Shown here: positions 7,411-17,300 of the stretch, in pieces
Numbering within the stretch: position 1 is the stretch's first letter
How the letters are laid out: each line of letters starts with the position of its first letter
Translations under genes and position numbers: made by a program
The notes under the pieces: generated by a model
Seen by the model: the letters and a program-made list of their open reading frames with translations, nothing else
What the model was told of the DNA's origin: nothing
The model's database searches: none
Origin: Phycisphaerae bacterium
GTDB lineage: Bacteria; Planctomycetota; Phycisphaerae; Sedimentisphaerales; Anaerohalosphaeraceae
NCBI GenBank assembly: GCA_029858345.1
Contig: JAOUFG010000022.1
Span: forward strand, 1 to 32,028
DNA length: 32,028 nucleotides
Reading direction: 5' to 3'

Positions 7411-8376
7411 ATGGCAGAACGGAATCCGAAAGTCATAGTGATCGGCCCGGCCCTTATTGACATGGCCGTTAAATGCGATGAATACCCGGACCCCGGACAG
7501 GTGTCGGAGGGCAGCGAATTTACCACTGTTCCTGCCGGGAGGGGGGTCAATCAGGCCATTCAGGTTGCCCTTTGTGGATGCGATACCTACTTGTTGGCCA
7601 GGGTGGGGGAGGATTGCTTTGGCGATTTAATTTGCCAGAATCTGCAGCGTCACACGATTAAGACGGACCTGATATATCCCACTCAGGCGATGAGTACGGG
7701 GATTGTGGTTACTGTTGTCAATGGTCAGGGAGAAAATCGCAGTTGTCGCTCTTCCGGGGCCAATCGTGTACTTAGCGCTGATGAGATTGAATATGCCGCC
7801 GCGGAACAGCAGATCAGCTCAGCGGACGTGATATTGATTGATGATGCGATTCCCCGAGAAGCATCGGTCGCGGCGATTCGGTCCGCTCAAATCCACAAAA
7901 CCCGAACGATTTTTAGCGCCAAACTGCCCCAGGCAAGCCGCAAAATCATCCACTCACTCGATTGGCCGATGGAGTTTTATAATACCGACATCCTTGTTTT
8001 GCGATTCAAGGGAATGATGTGTGCTTCGGAATTGGGGGCAGGGGGCGAGGGGGACCTCAAATTCATTGGCACTGAGTTAGTGGCTCGCGGCGCCAATTGC
8101 GTCGTCATCAGTTTAGGATGGCGGGGGGCCTTGGTCATTGACTCCAAGGGACCGCGGCATCTGGAGGGCATCGTCTCTGAGGTTGTCGATCAAACCGGAT
8201 GTGATTCAGCGTTTATTGGGGCATTAGCGGCTTGTTTTGGCACGGGAGATCCGCCCGATCGAGCGGTTCAATTCGCAATTGCCGCCGAGTCACTCATGCG
8301 AAGCCGTTTCGGACTGCATGAGGCATTGCCCAGGAAGCAGGAGATTCTGACTGTTTTACATAGCCAACCCGATTAA
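7411..8376 (+). CDS. PfkB/ribokinase-fold protein with degenerate catalytic motifs
   Basis: From the ATG at 7411 (GGGAGTG precedes it; a TTG at 7399 is rejected) the product has 321 residues and the ribokinase fold from end to end. The N-terminal substrate region reads PAGRGVNQAIQVALCGCDTYLLARVGED, matching ribokinase GGKGANQA with Lys changed to Arg. The usual C-terminal DTxGAGD signature reads D260-Q-T-G-C-D-S266 in perfect register through the following AFIGAL, so the catalytic base position is Ser, with Asp one residue earlier. The NxxE magnesium motif is also not recognisable near 195-207. It may therefore bind a sugar or nucleoside without phosphorylating it. The pentapeptide ion-channel gene starts 19 bases downstream, most likely in the same operon. 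Confidence 0.78.
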   Translation: MAERNPKVIVIGPALIDMAVKCDEYPDPGQVSEGSEFTTVPAGRGVNQAIQVALCGCDTYLLARVGEDCFGDLICQNLQRHTIKTDLIYPTQAMSTGIVVTVVNGQGENRSCRSSGANRVLSADEIEYAAAEQQISSADVILIDDAIPREASVAAIRSAQIHKTRTIFSAKLPQASRKIIHSLDWPMEFYNTDILVLRFKGMMCASELGAGGEGDLKFIGTELVARGANCVVISLGWRGALVIDSKGPRHLEGIVSEVVDQTGCDSAFIGALAACFGTGDPPDRAVQFAIAAESLMRSRFGLHEALPRKQEILTVLHSQPD

Positions 8377-8395
8377 TCATTGACAGGAGCAGACC

Positions 8396-9574
8396 GTGGA
8401 ACTGAAGCAGTCCAATACGACAATTTCCGCAGAACATCTTCTTCAGGCACTCGCTGACGGGGCCGCCGTTCATCTTGATCGTTGCCATATCGCGGGAGCA
8501 TTTGATTTGAATCTTTTGTTTTCAAATGAAAATCCCCTCAAGGCTGAAAAACTGAAGGTAATTATAAGCGAAACCTCAAAAACGCTTGTCTTGTCCCAGC
8601 CGGTCCACTTCAATGCCTGCACATTTGAGAACGATGTTGTTTTTTCCGGCTCATGGGAGAAACCGGAAAGCTTAAACGTGATTTTTGAGGAAGATGTCCT
8701 CTTCAATTCGTCGGAGTTTGTCGGCCAAACACGGTTCAGCTGTGCCCAATTCAAGAAACTGGCCGGTTTTGACGGGTGCACATTCCATCGGGTCTGTACG
8801 TTTCGAAATGCCGTTTTTTACGGACTGGCCATGTTCCGGACGGCCACCTTTGAAGGATACGGACTCTTTAATGGAGCCCGGTTCCGAGGCGATACGCGGT
8901 TTACGAATACCTGCTTCGGAAAGGGGGTTAATTTTTCCGATGTCAAGTTTGAAAACAGCTGTGATTTCGCAGGGGTTTATTCCCGTCATAAATCGGTCCC
9001 GATCTATGATAATATCACATTTGCACGCAATCGTTTTGGTGATGACGCCAGTTTCTGGCGATTTATCAAACAGGTTTGTCAGGAAGCGGGCCATTACCAA
9101 CAAGCGGGAGAATGTTTTTACGCTGAGCGCTGTGCGTATTTCTGGCAGCGATTTCGGGGCTGCGGCTATGAGAAGCTGTCCGCAGTGAAAAAAGCGGCAC
9201 GGGGGCTCCTGATGGGGCTTCGGTTATTGCCGGAATTTGTTTTAGGCCGGCTGTTGTTTGGTTATGGCGAACGCCCCATACGCGTCTTGGGGGCAGGCGC
9301 TGTCATCATCATTTTATGTGCCCTTTTTTATCACTCCGATGCTGCGTCTTTTGCATTTCAATACGGTTTGGAAAGGCCCCAACAGTCTGATCATTTAGCG
9401 TTTTTAGAAGGGCTTTATTACAGTACGGTGACATTTACAACGCTGGGTTTCGGGGATATTTATCCGGCCGCGGACATCCTGACGCGTGTGGTCACCATGC
9501 TGGAGTCGCTGGCGGGGGCGTGCCTGATGGCTTTATTTGTGGTAACGCTGTCCAAGCGTTTTTCCAGAGGTTAA
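8396..9574 (+). CDS. Pentapeptide-repeat protein fused to a two-helix potassium-channel pore
   Basis: The start is GTG, with AGGAG eight bases upstream. Residues about 70-195 are pentapeptide-like repeats: aromatic-led units such as FEND, FRNA, FRTA, FEGY, FRGD, FGKG and FENS, predicting a right-handed quadrilateral beta helix. A helical Cys-rich linker (220-290) follows. The C-terminus is an ion-channel module: TM1 about 296-312, pore helix with selectivity filter T348-T-L-G-F-G-D354, and TM2 about 362-384. The TxGFGD filter is that of K+ channels of the Ion_trans_2 family. The N-terminal solenoid would be cytoplasmic and could gate or tether the channel; that is inference. The PfkB-like gene lies 19 bases upstream. 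A bidirectional-looking hairpin follows 12 bases after the stop. Confidence 0.85.
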   Translation: MELKQSNTTISAEHLLQALADGAAVHLDRCHIAGAFDLNLLFSNENPLKAEKLKVIISETSKTLVLSQPVHFNACTFENDVVFSGSWEKPESLNVIFEEDVLFNSSEFVGQTRFSCAQFKKLAGFDGCTFHRVCTFRNAVFYGLAMFRTATFEGYGLFNGARFRGDTRFTNTCFGKGVNFSDVKFENSCDFAGVYSRHKSVPIYDNITFARNRFGDDASFWRFIKQVCQEAGHYQQAGECFYAERCAYFWQRFRGCGYEKLSAVKKAARGLLMGLRLLPEFVLGRLLFGYGERPIRVLGAGAVIIILCALFYHSDAASFAFQYGLERPQQSDHLAFLEGLYYSTVTFTTLGFGDIYPAADILTRVVTMLESLAGACLMALFVVTLSKRFSRG

Positions 9575-9582
9575 AACGACAT

Positions 9583-9618
9583 AAAAAAACCGCCGAGGTT
9601 CAATGCCCTCGGCGGTTT
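9583..9618 (-). terminator. Rho-independent terminator of tpsA, shared with the convergent channel gene
   Basis: A perfect 12-bp GC-rich stem (9587-9598 with 9607-9618) has an 8-base loop. On the minus strand it is followed by a run of seven T (complement of 9583-9589), beginning about 23 bases after the tpsA stop. On the plus strand it lies 12 bases after the channel stop but lacks a long T tract. Confidence 0.85.
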
Positions 9619-9640
9619 GGTGTATCACTGTATTTGAGTG

Positions 9641-12600
9641 TTAATCTGCTGATGCAACGATGGGTTCGGCGGCAGTTTGAGCCGCTTGGATCAACCCAAG
9701 AATATAAGCTCCGATATTCGGGTTTTCGCTTGTTTCAATCGGTCCAAAATACTTGTCCATCACAAGGGCCATCGTATCGCCTACCGGAAGCTTCAGATCA
9801 TTGTCCAGAACAGCAACATAGCTGACGAACGCCTCAATGACTTCATCGGTCATGGCGTATTGCTGATACTGCTCATACTCTTCAGCAGACATCAAAGCCA
9901 GTTGCGGTTCCATCTCTCTGAAGCTTGCAAAGGCTGTTTGGATTGATGCCGACACTTCCGGAGTGAACGGCGCATCCGGAGGAGCCAATTGATTGAATAT
10001 CGCGTTCATCGCAGCCATCATTTCCGGATTGATACCCTTCAGAGCCGCAGCAGCTGTCAGCAGGTTTTCACAGGCATCACACGGCTGCAGGTTCGGGTTG
10101 GTGGCCATGGAGTTGGCGATCAGCAGTTGCAGTTCATCGGAGTTGACAGCCAGTTCAAGTGCAGCCGCTTCCATCACAGCCGGGCACCCTTTCAGTTCCG
10201 GGATTTCCAGCAGCGGCAGCGGAGCCGCGGGAATGGTCGGAGGAGTCGAGGTGTAGGATACCTGGACAGTTCCTTCCCCGTAGACCTTTGTGCGTACTTC
10301 GATATTGGTATAGTCATATTGCCCATCCCAAACATTAATTGTAAATGTTTCATTTTCAGGAGCACCCGGAGCAGGTGTATAAATCCAGACCCATTCAGTG
10401 CCGTTGAACTTAAACTCAAGCTTGCTGCCGCTTGGAAGGGTATAAATGCCCGGAACAATAGACAAGTTATCGAGGATATCCTGTTGCGGAGCATCCAATG
10501 GGTCTGTAACAAAGACCGGTGATGTCACATCGTTTTGCCGGGTAGAATCGCCCGGGGTAACTTCCCCAAGGTCGCCTGCCGCATACGGGATGATATTGGT
10601 AATTTCCATCTTGACCGTACCTTGAACGGGAACAAGAGAATTACTCTGGATTTCTCCATCAACAAATACATAATCACGCTGACCGTCGTATACTGTAATC
10701 TCAAAGCTGTCATTACCAACAAAACCTTCTATTGGCTCATAGGTGTAAGAGTAAGTGCCGTCGCCGTTATCGATCAGGGTTAAATCCCCAAAACCTGGAC
10801 TAGTGGTATCGCTGATACTTAGTGGATCAAGCTCATTGATGGGATTGCCATCCAAATGATCGGTCGCAAAGACCTTGTTTTCGATATTTTCATTCATATG
10901 TTCGATGGTTACAGTACCATCAATCGTCGGCGGGGCATTGGTAATGTCTACAGAAACGGTACCTTGAGCAGAGACGGCCTTTCTGTATATCTCCGACGGT
11001 GCATAAAACTCATAGCCATCCGGAGCCGGTTCTTCGTCGAACCAGTAGTCATATTGTTGACCCAGGTCGCTGGACAGATTCACGGTAAACAGGTCATCAG
11101 CAACATATCCACCCTGGCCGTAGTCGTCATTGTCATCACCAACATAACCCGGCAGCGTTGGGTCTGTGCTGTAGGTCCAGGTGTCGCCGTCATACACAAG
11201 CGTTCCGCCATAGTTGTCGCTGCCAATCACAGAACCGGTATATGTGTCACTGCTGACATTAACGCCGGCCCCAAAATCAACTTCAAGGTCCTGGGGACCA
11301 ACATCCTGAGAATCCATATGAACCTGACCGAACCATGCATCGCCTTCCGGCAGTTCATTGGTCAGTTCAAGGTCAATCGTACCGGAACCATAGACATTGG
11401 TTGCCGTGTCAACAACCCAAACACCATCAACCTGTTTGAACGTATAATCAATTTGTCCATCCCAGAGTTGTACGTCAAAGTCATCTTCGCCAACATAACC
11501 TGGAATATCTGTGTCGGCGCTGTAGTTATATGTATCCCCAGCAGCATAAGGATCTTTAGTACCATTGTAGTCCAGTGTTTCGCCAAAGGCCTTGTTTTCA
11601 TCATCGGTAGCAGGGGTGATATCAGTAATCGCAAAATCATCCCCGTCGCTATCAGTGAAAGTGCCGCTGTCAACAGCCAGTTCTTCGTCAACAGCATTCA
11701 TCGGGGCATCTTCGAGGACGACGGCGCCAGTTGGCACTTCATTTGTCACCTCGAGGTCAATCGTACCGGAACCATAAACTGCTTCACTGCTGCCATCTGT
11801 GTAATAGGTACGCTGTCCGTCCCAGAGTTGGGCGTCAAAATCATCTTCACCGGTGTAACCGGGTAATGCTCCATCGGCGGTGTAATCATACGTACCGTCA
11901 ACATCATCATTGTAAGGATCATTGGTACCGTTATACACCAGAGTACCGCCGAATGTTTTGTTGTCGTCGTCATCGGCCTTGGTGATTCCGGCAATGATGA
12001 AATCGTCTTCAGCATCTGTGAAACTGCCGCTGTCAACACTTAGTTCTTCATCGACAGCATCCATATGTGCATCGTCCAATATAACTGCGCCACTCGGCAA
12101 CGTGTTGGTAACTGTTACATCGAGGTTTTCGGTTTGCTTAACAACAACAGCTTGATCATCGACAATACTGCTATCTGTGACGCTGTAGCCGAACGTGGTC
12201 GATTCGCCGCCCGGAGTGACATAGCCATCATATGGAGTGTAGGTGATGGTATCACCGGAGATTTCCAGAGGATCCGGAAGACCGCCGGGATTTGTATCCG
12301 TCAGGATCGAACCGCCGCTGACCGGGGTCTGCCCTTCAACGATACCGTATGTCAAATCACCGTAGGTACCAACGAAATTGTCAGGATCTAACAATTCTCC
12401 AGGTGTGCCGTCCGGATCGGTTACTAAGCTGGACAGATCGAAGTCGGCACTCGTGTTCATATGGATTGTATCGCTGTCAGGAGCCAGGATTGGCACCTGG
12501 TTTTGAACGGTAATTGTCACGAGTGCAGATTCCGGCGAGAGATAAGTACTGCCGTCTTCCGTGGTGATTTCCACCTGGTAGTAAAACGTATCAGTGAAAG

Positions 12601-15220
12601 TAGCATACTGGCTTGAGCCGTCCCAGTAGAATACGGTGTCATTATCATAAGACGGCGGAATATACACGAGTGTATCGCCAACAACTGTTACCGTACCCTT
12701 GGCACTTCCATCAGGTATTATTGTGATAGAAGTTATGGTGACATTATCCGGGAGTGTATCATTGTCCAGCACCAAAAGGGAATCCGGGTTGAAATTGATA
12801 CTGTCGATTGTATAACCGGTGCGCCAGTTAATTGTGTCCGCATCAGGCAGCAAAGCAAAGATAACTTGTATTTCATTGGCACAATTCAGGCAACTGCCGT
12901 CTCGGGTAATATCGATATCGAGCAGTGTGCGAGTGCCCTTGATTAACTTATCGTACATCGGACTTGAACCATCTGAAAGTGGTTCTTCCGGGTCGATTTC
13001 GTATTCAGCATTCTCATGCGTGTAACCTGAATCGGCAGATACGGGATCATTCTTCGTGTATTTAATATCCTTAGCAAGAGACTCTACGCTCCCGTCCAGG
13101 TTAATCTCAGAACCGTAAATCCTGATCGTAGCATCTGCTTTTGCTACCTCGGGATCGGCTGAGGTTTTGGCATCAGCCTGAATGATCTTACTAGCGCCGA
13201 AGACCGTAACGGTCCCTTCGTAATAACGAGGATCGCCCGGTTCATACTGATTATTTGTACCGGCACCGATCCAAACAGCAGCGTCGGTCTGGCCAGCGCT
13301 TTCAGCTTCGGAAAAGACCTTGCCGTCAATATAGACATCGCCGTCAGCAATCAGGCAGGCAAAGGACTTGGCAGGTTCATTGTCAGGAGTAGAAGTCGTA
13401 TTTGTTTTTGCATGAACAGCTCCTCCCAGACTTGACTCGCCGTTTATGGTTAAATCACCCGCGGATTTAACATAAACAGAACTATATCGTCTGCCCTCAG
13501 CGTTGAGGTGCTGAACAGTTATATCGAAATCGTCAGGTGTCAGGTCCGGGTTTTCGTCTCCGTAATCAATGGTTACCTCGTTGCCATTAATTGTCAAGAG
13601 TCTGAGATGGGCCTCGTCACCAACAGCATTTTCGAAACCGATCTGCAAGGCGCCCATGTCGATTCCACCGCTGCCGGCTTCGATAATAATGTCGCCTTTG
13701 GCAGTCTTTATATTGTAGGGAGACTTGCCGGTTTTGGGTGCTATAACGGCGCCATCATAGTCGGGTGAATCCCCATGAGTGCTGGCATAGAGTTCAACAC
13801 TGCCATCCCCTTCAAAATTAATACTGCTGCCAGCCTTGAATTCGATGTTGTGATCAGCTTCAACGATCAGTGAATTGTTCGATGTTTCGCTGGCTCCACT
13901 GTGAAGCTCTCTGTCGTAATCAAAAATGATGTCGCCATTCTGTCCATCTGCAGGCGGAGTACCAAGAGTGGACAAGGTGACATTAGAATTATCCAAGTAA
14001 GTTTCCAAATCATCGACATCTAACTGGGAAACGGACGCGTCATTAGTCGGTTTCCATGTTTCCGCGGGATCTTCTGTTACATCAATGGTAACATCATCCA
14101 CAATCCAGAGATCAAGCGGATCAATGAGAAATGTCCCGTTTTGTGTGCCCGTCAGGTCGATGCTGCCCATGGTTTCGACGTATTGTTTACCGGAAAGTTC
14201 AAAGAAACCGCCATTGCCGGATTCAATGCCGCCTTTGGCCTCGACCAAAGCGCCTTTACGGAACAGAGCAGAGTCAGGTGAGTAAACGATAATGTCACCA
14301 CCATCCCCATTGTCTCCGGCATTAGCAGAGGTTATACTGTTTTCGCCGAGAACAACAACATCCGCGGCGGTTAAAGTAATTTGGCCGCCATCGCCTTCGA
14401 TGCCGTCGACAGATGCTGTTCCAAACTGACCAACCCGCCCCGTGCCGGACTCAACCTGCAGCGGAATGGAGTAAATGTCACCTGCGGCCAAGATAATCTT
14501 TCCTTCTGGCACTTCAATTTCACCAGTGTTGGTAACGCTTCCCTCGTCGATTCCGGTCATTTCAACGATAATTTTGCCGCCCGGGTCGCCAAGATAGATG
14601 CTGTCACCGGCCGCCATGACCACAACGCCACCTGAAGGAAGCGAAACAGTGCCGTCATTTAGAACGGTTTTGCCCAGAAACGCCACTTGGTCGGTTACAT
14701 TCTCGATAGTCGCATAATTCGTTACATCACCCACAATGCCTCCTTCAAACGGCACGAATTTATAGATACCGTTGGTAAAATCGTCATTGGTGATGTTCAG
14801 GCCCGCTGCGGTGAAAGCGGATGCGGTAATCGATGCATTGGGACCCACAATAACGCCGTTGGGACTAACGATGAATATATTCTTTCCTAAGGCATCTAAG
14901 ACGCCGTTGAAAACTGCCTGTTCGGAGCCATTAACACGGTTCAGCAAATAACTGCCGGCACCTGCAACTGCAAGCGTATCGATCGCTTTTCCGGCACCAA
15001 TATCCATCTTTGTCCAGTCTAAAACAGCATGATTACTGATCAAGTCAACCGAAACGGTATTACCTGAGCCAGTGAGACCTGCTGAACCGGCAGACTGAGT
15101 TATGGTCGTATCACCCATTTCAAGTGCCCAGACGGGCATGTTTACAATGCAGAATGCAAGGATGCATGCAAGCGATTTGTGCGCAATACGTACGAACGGA
15201 TTGTGTGCAAGAGTTTTCAT
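9641..15220 (-). CDS. TpsA: filamentous haemagglutinin-type exoprotein with tandem Ig/cadherin-like repeats
   Basis: This 1859-residue secreted adhesin is the cargo of the upstream TpsB. Residues 1-33 form a signal peptide ending VWALE. The haemagglutination-activity (TPS) domain follows to about residue 350, with hallmark segments SYLLNRVNGSEQAVFNGVL and NIFIVSPNGVIVGP. A GTFLIDPLDLWIVDD segment near 370 is common in FhaB-like proteins. Beta-helix-like sequence continues to about 850. About six Asp/Gly-rich repeats of 115-140 residues follow (roughly residues 900-1640), each ending WDGQ-Y..GxGTxxxxxTN and many containing a His-Met-Asp/Asn start. The last 190 residues form an Ala/Glu-rich helical domain with a CPxxxE and a CDAC pair. 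GAGGGA precedes the ATG. It lies 46 bases after tpsB. Confidence 0.9.
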   Translation of the reverse strand: MKTLAHNPFVRIAHKSLACILAFCIVNMPVWALEMGDTTITQSAGSAGLTGSGNTVSVDLISNHAVLDWTKMDIGAGKAIDTLAVAGAGSYLLNRVNGSEQAVFNGVLDALGKNIFIVSPNGVIVGPNASITASAFTAAGLNITNDDFTNGIYKFVPFEGGIVGDVTNYATIENVTDQVAFLGKTVLNDGTVSLPSGGVVVMAAGDSIYLGDPGGKIIVEMTGIDEGSVTNTGEIEVPEGKIILAAGDIYSIPLQVESGTGRVGQFGTASVDGIEGDGGQITLTAADVVVLGENSITSANAGDNGDGGDIIVYSPDSALFRKGALVEAKGGIESGNGGFFELSGKQYVETMGSIDLTGTQNGTFLIDPLDLWIVDDVTIDVTEDPAETWKPTNDASVSQLDVDDLETYLDNSNVTLSTLGTPPADGQNGDIIFDYDRELHSGASETSNNSLIVEADHNIEFKAGSSINFEGDGSVELYASTHGDSPDYDGAVIAPKTGKSPYNIKTAKGDIIIEAGSGGIDMGALQIGFENAVGDEAHLRLLTINGNEVTIDYGDENPDLTPDDFDITVQHLNAEGRRYSSVYVKSAGDLTINGESSLGGAVHAKTNTTSTPDNEPAKSFACLIADGDVYIDGKVFSEAESAGQTDAAVWIGAGTNNQYEPGDPRYYEGTVTVFGASKIIQADAKTSADPEVAKADATIRIYGSEINLDGSVESLAKDIKYTKNDPVSADSGYTHENAEYEIDPEEPLSDGSSPMYDKLIKGTRTLLDIDITRDGSCLNCANEIQVIFALLPDADTINWRTGYTIDSINFNPDSLLVLDNDTLPDNVTITSITIIPDGSAKGTVTVVGDTLVYIPPSYDNDTVFYWDGSSQYATFTDTFYYQVEITTEDGSTYLSPESALVTITVQNQVPILAPDSDTIHMNTSADFDLSSLVTDPDGTPGELLDPDNFVGTYGDLTYGIVEGQTPVSGGSILTDTNPGGLPDPLEISGDTITYTPYDGYVTPGGESTTFGYSVTDSSIVDDQAVVVKQTENLDVTVTNTLPSGAVILDDAHMDAVDEELSVDSGSFTDAEDDFIIAGITKADDDDNKTFGGTLVYNGTNDPYNDDVDGTYDYTADGALPGYTGEDDFDAQLWDGQRTYYTDGSSEAVYGSGTIDLEVTNEVPTGAVVLEDAPMNAVDEELAVDSGTFTDSDGDDFAITDITPATDDENKAFGETLDYNGTKDPYAAGDTYNYSADTDIPGYVGEDDFDVQLWDGQIDYTFKQVDGVWVVDTATNVYGSGTIDLELTNELPEGDAWFGQVHMDSQDVGPQDLEVDFGAGVNVSSDTYTGSVIGSDNYGGTLVYDGDTWTYSTDPTLPGYVGDDNDDYGQGGYVADDLFTVNLSSDLGQQYDYWFDEEPAPDGYEFYAPSEIYRKAVSAQGTVSVDITNAPPTIDGTVTIEHMNENIENKVFATDHLDGNPINELDPLSISDTTSPGFGDLTLIDNGDGTYSYTYEPIEGFVGNDSFEITVYDGQRDYVFVDGEIQSNSLVPVQGTVKMEITNIIPYAAGDLGEVTPGDSTRQNDVTSPVFVTDPLDAPQQDILDNLSIVPGIYTLPSGSKLEFKFNGTEWVWIYTPAPGAPENETFTINVWDGQYDYTNIEVRTKVYGEGTVQVSYTSTPPTIPAAPLPLLEIPELKGCPAVMEAAALELAVNSDELQLLIANSMATNPNLQPCDACENLLTAAAALKGINPEMMAAMNAIFNQLAPPDAPFTPEVSASIQTAFASFREMEPQLALMSAEEYEQYQQYAMTDEVIEAFVSYVAVLDNDLKLPVGDTMALVMDKYFGPIETSENPNIGAYILGLIQAAQTAAEPIVASAD
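10250..12500 (-). repeat. Tandem intragenic repeats encoding VCBS/cadherin-like domains in tpsA
   Basis: Units are recognised by codons for His-Met-Asp/Asn or equivalent near 12458, 12060, 11700, 11317 and 10897, spaced about 360-420 bases, with a more diverged unit near 10550. The two units starting near 12060 and 11700 are the most alike (both AVDEEL-VDSG-FTD, then YNGT-DPY, then GEDDFD-QLWDGQ), pointing to the most recent duplication. The repeats make this region prone to recombination and copy-number change. Confidence 0.7.
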
Positions 15221-15266
15221 TTTTTATCCCTCGAATATTAAATTTTAGTTTTTTCTTATCCGGTTT

Positions 15267-17150
15267 CTACCACCTTAGTAAAAACCCCGCATGTACCCGG
15301 CCCTTGCCGGAACGTGTATCGTCAGTTGGGATCAAAGGATACCCATAATAGACTGTACCTGTAAAGTTGTCTCCCAGTTCGGTAATAATCCCGCCGCCCA
15401 CCGAACAAAGTTCCTCATCGGTATCTTCAGTAGCCGTCGCATCTTTGATGCGAGCCATCCCGTAATCCAGAAAAGCCAGCGGAGCCAGTTTTTTCAGGAA
15501 CGGTTTACGCTCTTTTTCGTCCACTTCCTGTCCAAAGAGTTCAATTTGACCTTTTCTGACAAGGTCATATTCATACTGCAAAGAACCAATCAGTCCGCCG
15601 TCGGCAACGATTTCGGACTCGTCGTATCCACGAATTGTGTACATCCCGCCGAACGAGGTCATCTTCGAAGGTACCAGGCGGTCGTCCGAGGTAATAAACC
15701 GGAAACTGGCGGACGCACGCTGGATTTTATCGACGTCCAGATAGCGGCTGTGCCGTGCGTTAAAATAATAAACGTGGAAACGGTCATCAACAGTTCCCGA
15801 TCCTCGAGCTAAAGTCATTTCCGCCTGGTCAGAGCTGTTAAAGGGACTGAGCATACTGAAACCCAGGAACGTATCCGTCATGTCAGTTGTTTTATATAAG
15901 TCCGCACCCACACCCCAGAGAGCCATGTGGATATTCGAATCGAAGTCGGGGAAAGGTAAATCGGGAGATGACTTACTTTCTTCATATTGAATCGTACCTG
16001 TTACATCGAAAAACCAGTCATCCAACTGCACGGCGTTATACCGCAGGGTACCGCCCGCAAATTTACCGGATCCCAGGAAATTAATGTCAGGATCGGTGAT
16101 GTCGAATTCATTATAACCGGCAAACAAATTCAGCCGCAGTTTGGGCCCGGCGATGGGGAAGTCATAGGCGCCATAAACGGCGTATGCGTCATCCCATGTC
16201 GAATCGGGCGTGGTCTGGTAAATTGCGGTAAACTTATCATCAAAACCCAGCAGGTTCGTGTTGATCAGGCCAAATCGGGGCCGCCATTGTATATCTTTCG
16301 TGCCGGAATTATCGACCTGGATGAAATAATGCCAGGGATTCGCCTCGTACACATTATATTTGACGGCCAGCGTGTCGGGTTCGGTGCCTTTTGAAACAAC
16401 CGCAGACACATACCGGTCTGGATTCAGGTTCAGCAAATTGATATAGTCATCCAGCTTCTTGCGGTTCATCACCCGGCCCTCTTTAACAGGGGACCAGCCA
16501 AGAAGGGCGTTAGGATCTAAATAGCCATCCTCAACCGACTGATTATTGGGATCGTAATAAGCCGAAGAGACATTCGACACGGCCGCTTCAAGAACGCGAA
16601 TGGGCAGGGTGCCCTGTTCCAGAGCTCCACCCGTCTCAAGTGCCTGACCGGGCATATAAATATATATTCCTGCATAATGTTTGTTCTGGTAAAGCGAAAG
16701 AAGATATCGAAGAAATCCGTCGATGCTTCGTGCCGAAACCGATTGTTCTGTCCCGGGCACCGCCGCGATTGCTTTAATGCCGCGCAGATCAAACAGATTG
16801 GCCGATTCGATGGAACCGTCTTTAGCCGTGTTAAAGATATCAGGCATCTTTGCCAAAAGCTGCTCATCGGTAAACAAGGTATTCCCACTGAATGCGATTT
16901 GGCTAATCGTGTAGCGGGGCGTTGTATCCTCGGGCAGATTCTCAACGGCTACCTTCTCCGGAACGGGAACAGATTCGTCTGTGATGACCGCCTGTTCCTG
17001 GGCCTCTTTGGCTTCGAGGGCTTGCTGCTCTTCCGTTTTAGAAGCAGGCAGTTTGGCTGCCGTGACGACGACAGAGATACTGCTTGCCATAACCAGAGCG
17101 GCAATAAACATTGTCCCTAACGATTTGTTTGTACTGTTAGTTCTAAGCAT
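15267..17150 (-). CDS. TpsB: two-partner secretion outer-membrane transporter (ShlB/FhaC/HecB family)
   Basis: TpsB proteins form a beta-barrel pore in the outer membrane that exports the partner TpsA. I choose the ATG at 17150 because a strong AGGAGG lies seven bases before it; this gives 628 residues with a signal peptide (hydrophobic at about 12-31). An acidic linker is followed by two POTRA-like domains (about residues 75-260, the first starting YTISQIAFSGNTLFTDEQLL). The barrel occupies the rest and shows the Omp85-superfamily loop-6 motif in FGGMYTIRGYDE and a downstream FLDYGMA, matching FxDxG. It ends in an aromatic residue (LLRW), as expected of barrels. It is co-transcribed with tpsA, which begins 46 bases later, from a good sigma-70 promoter at 17301-17329. 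Confidence 0.9.
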   Translation of the reverse strand: MLRTNSTNKSLGTMFIAALVMASSISVVVTAAKLPASKTEEQQALEAKEAQEQAVITDESVPVPEKVAVENLPEDTTPRYTISQIAFSGNTLFTDEQLLAKMPDIFNTAKDGSIESANLFDLRGIKAIAAVPGTEQSVSARSIDGFLRYLLSLYQNKHYAGIYIYMPGQALETGGALEQGTLPIRVLEAAVSNVSSAYYDPNNQSVEDGYLDPNALLGWSPVKEGRVMNRKKLDDYINLLNLNPDRYVSAVVSKGTEPDTLAVKYNVYEANPWHYFIQVDNSGTKDIQWRPRFGLINTNLLGFDDKFTAIYQTTPDSTWDDAYAVYGAYDFPIAGPKLRLNLFAGYNEFDITDPDINFLGSGKFAGGTLRYNAVQLDDWFFDVTGTIQYEESKSSPDLPFPDFDSNIHMALWGVGADLYKTTDMTDTFLGFSMLSPFNSSDQAEMTLARGSGTVDDRFHVYYFNARHSRYLDVDKIQRASASFRFITSDDRLVPSKMTSFGGMYTIRGYDESEIVADGGLIGSLQYEYDLVRKGQIELFGQEVDEKERKPFLKKLAPLAFLDYGMARIKDATATEDTDEELCSVGGGIITELGDNFTGTVYYGYPLIPTDDTRSGKGRVHAGFLLRW

Positions 17151-17300
17151 TTTGGCCTCCTGTGATTCCATTCTTTCGTTGAACATTTTTCTTGTCAAAC
17201 TTCCGGCCTCTGGGGGCGTTCGTTTTCTCTGTCAGATGTTTTGCCAAATGACCAGTATTTAATATACCTGCTCCCCCGGAAAATGCAATCTTATTTCGCT

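Noticed and set aside
10856-11866. Long plus-strand open frame (336 codons) opposite tpsA
   Set aside because: Composition is low-complexity antisense of the Asp/Gly repeats; no ribosome binding site or domain. It is a shadow of the repeats.
17150-17294. Riboswitch in the 145-base tpsBA leader
   Set aside because: No recognisable conserved riboswitch core; nothing beyond length suggests one.
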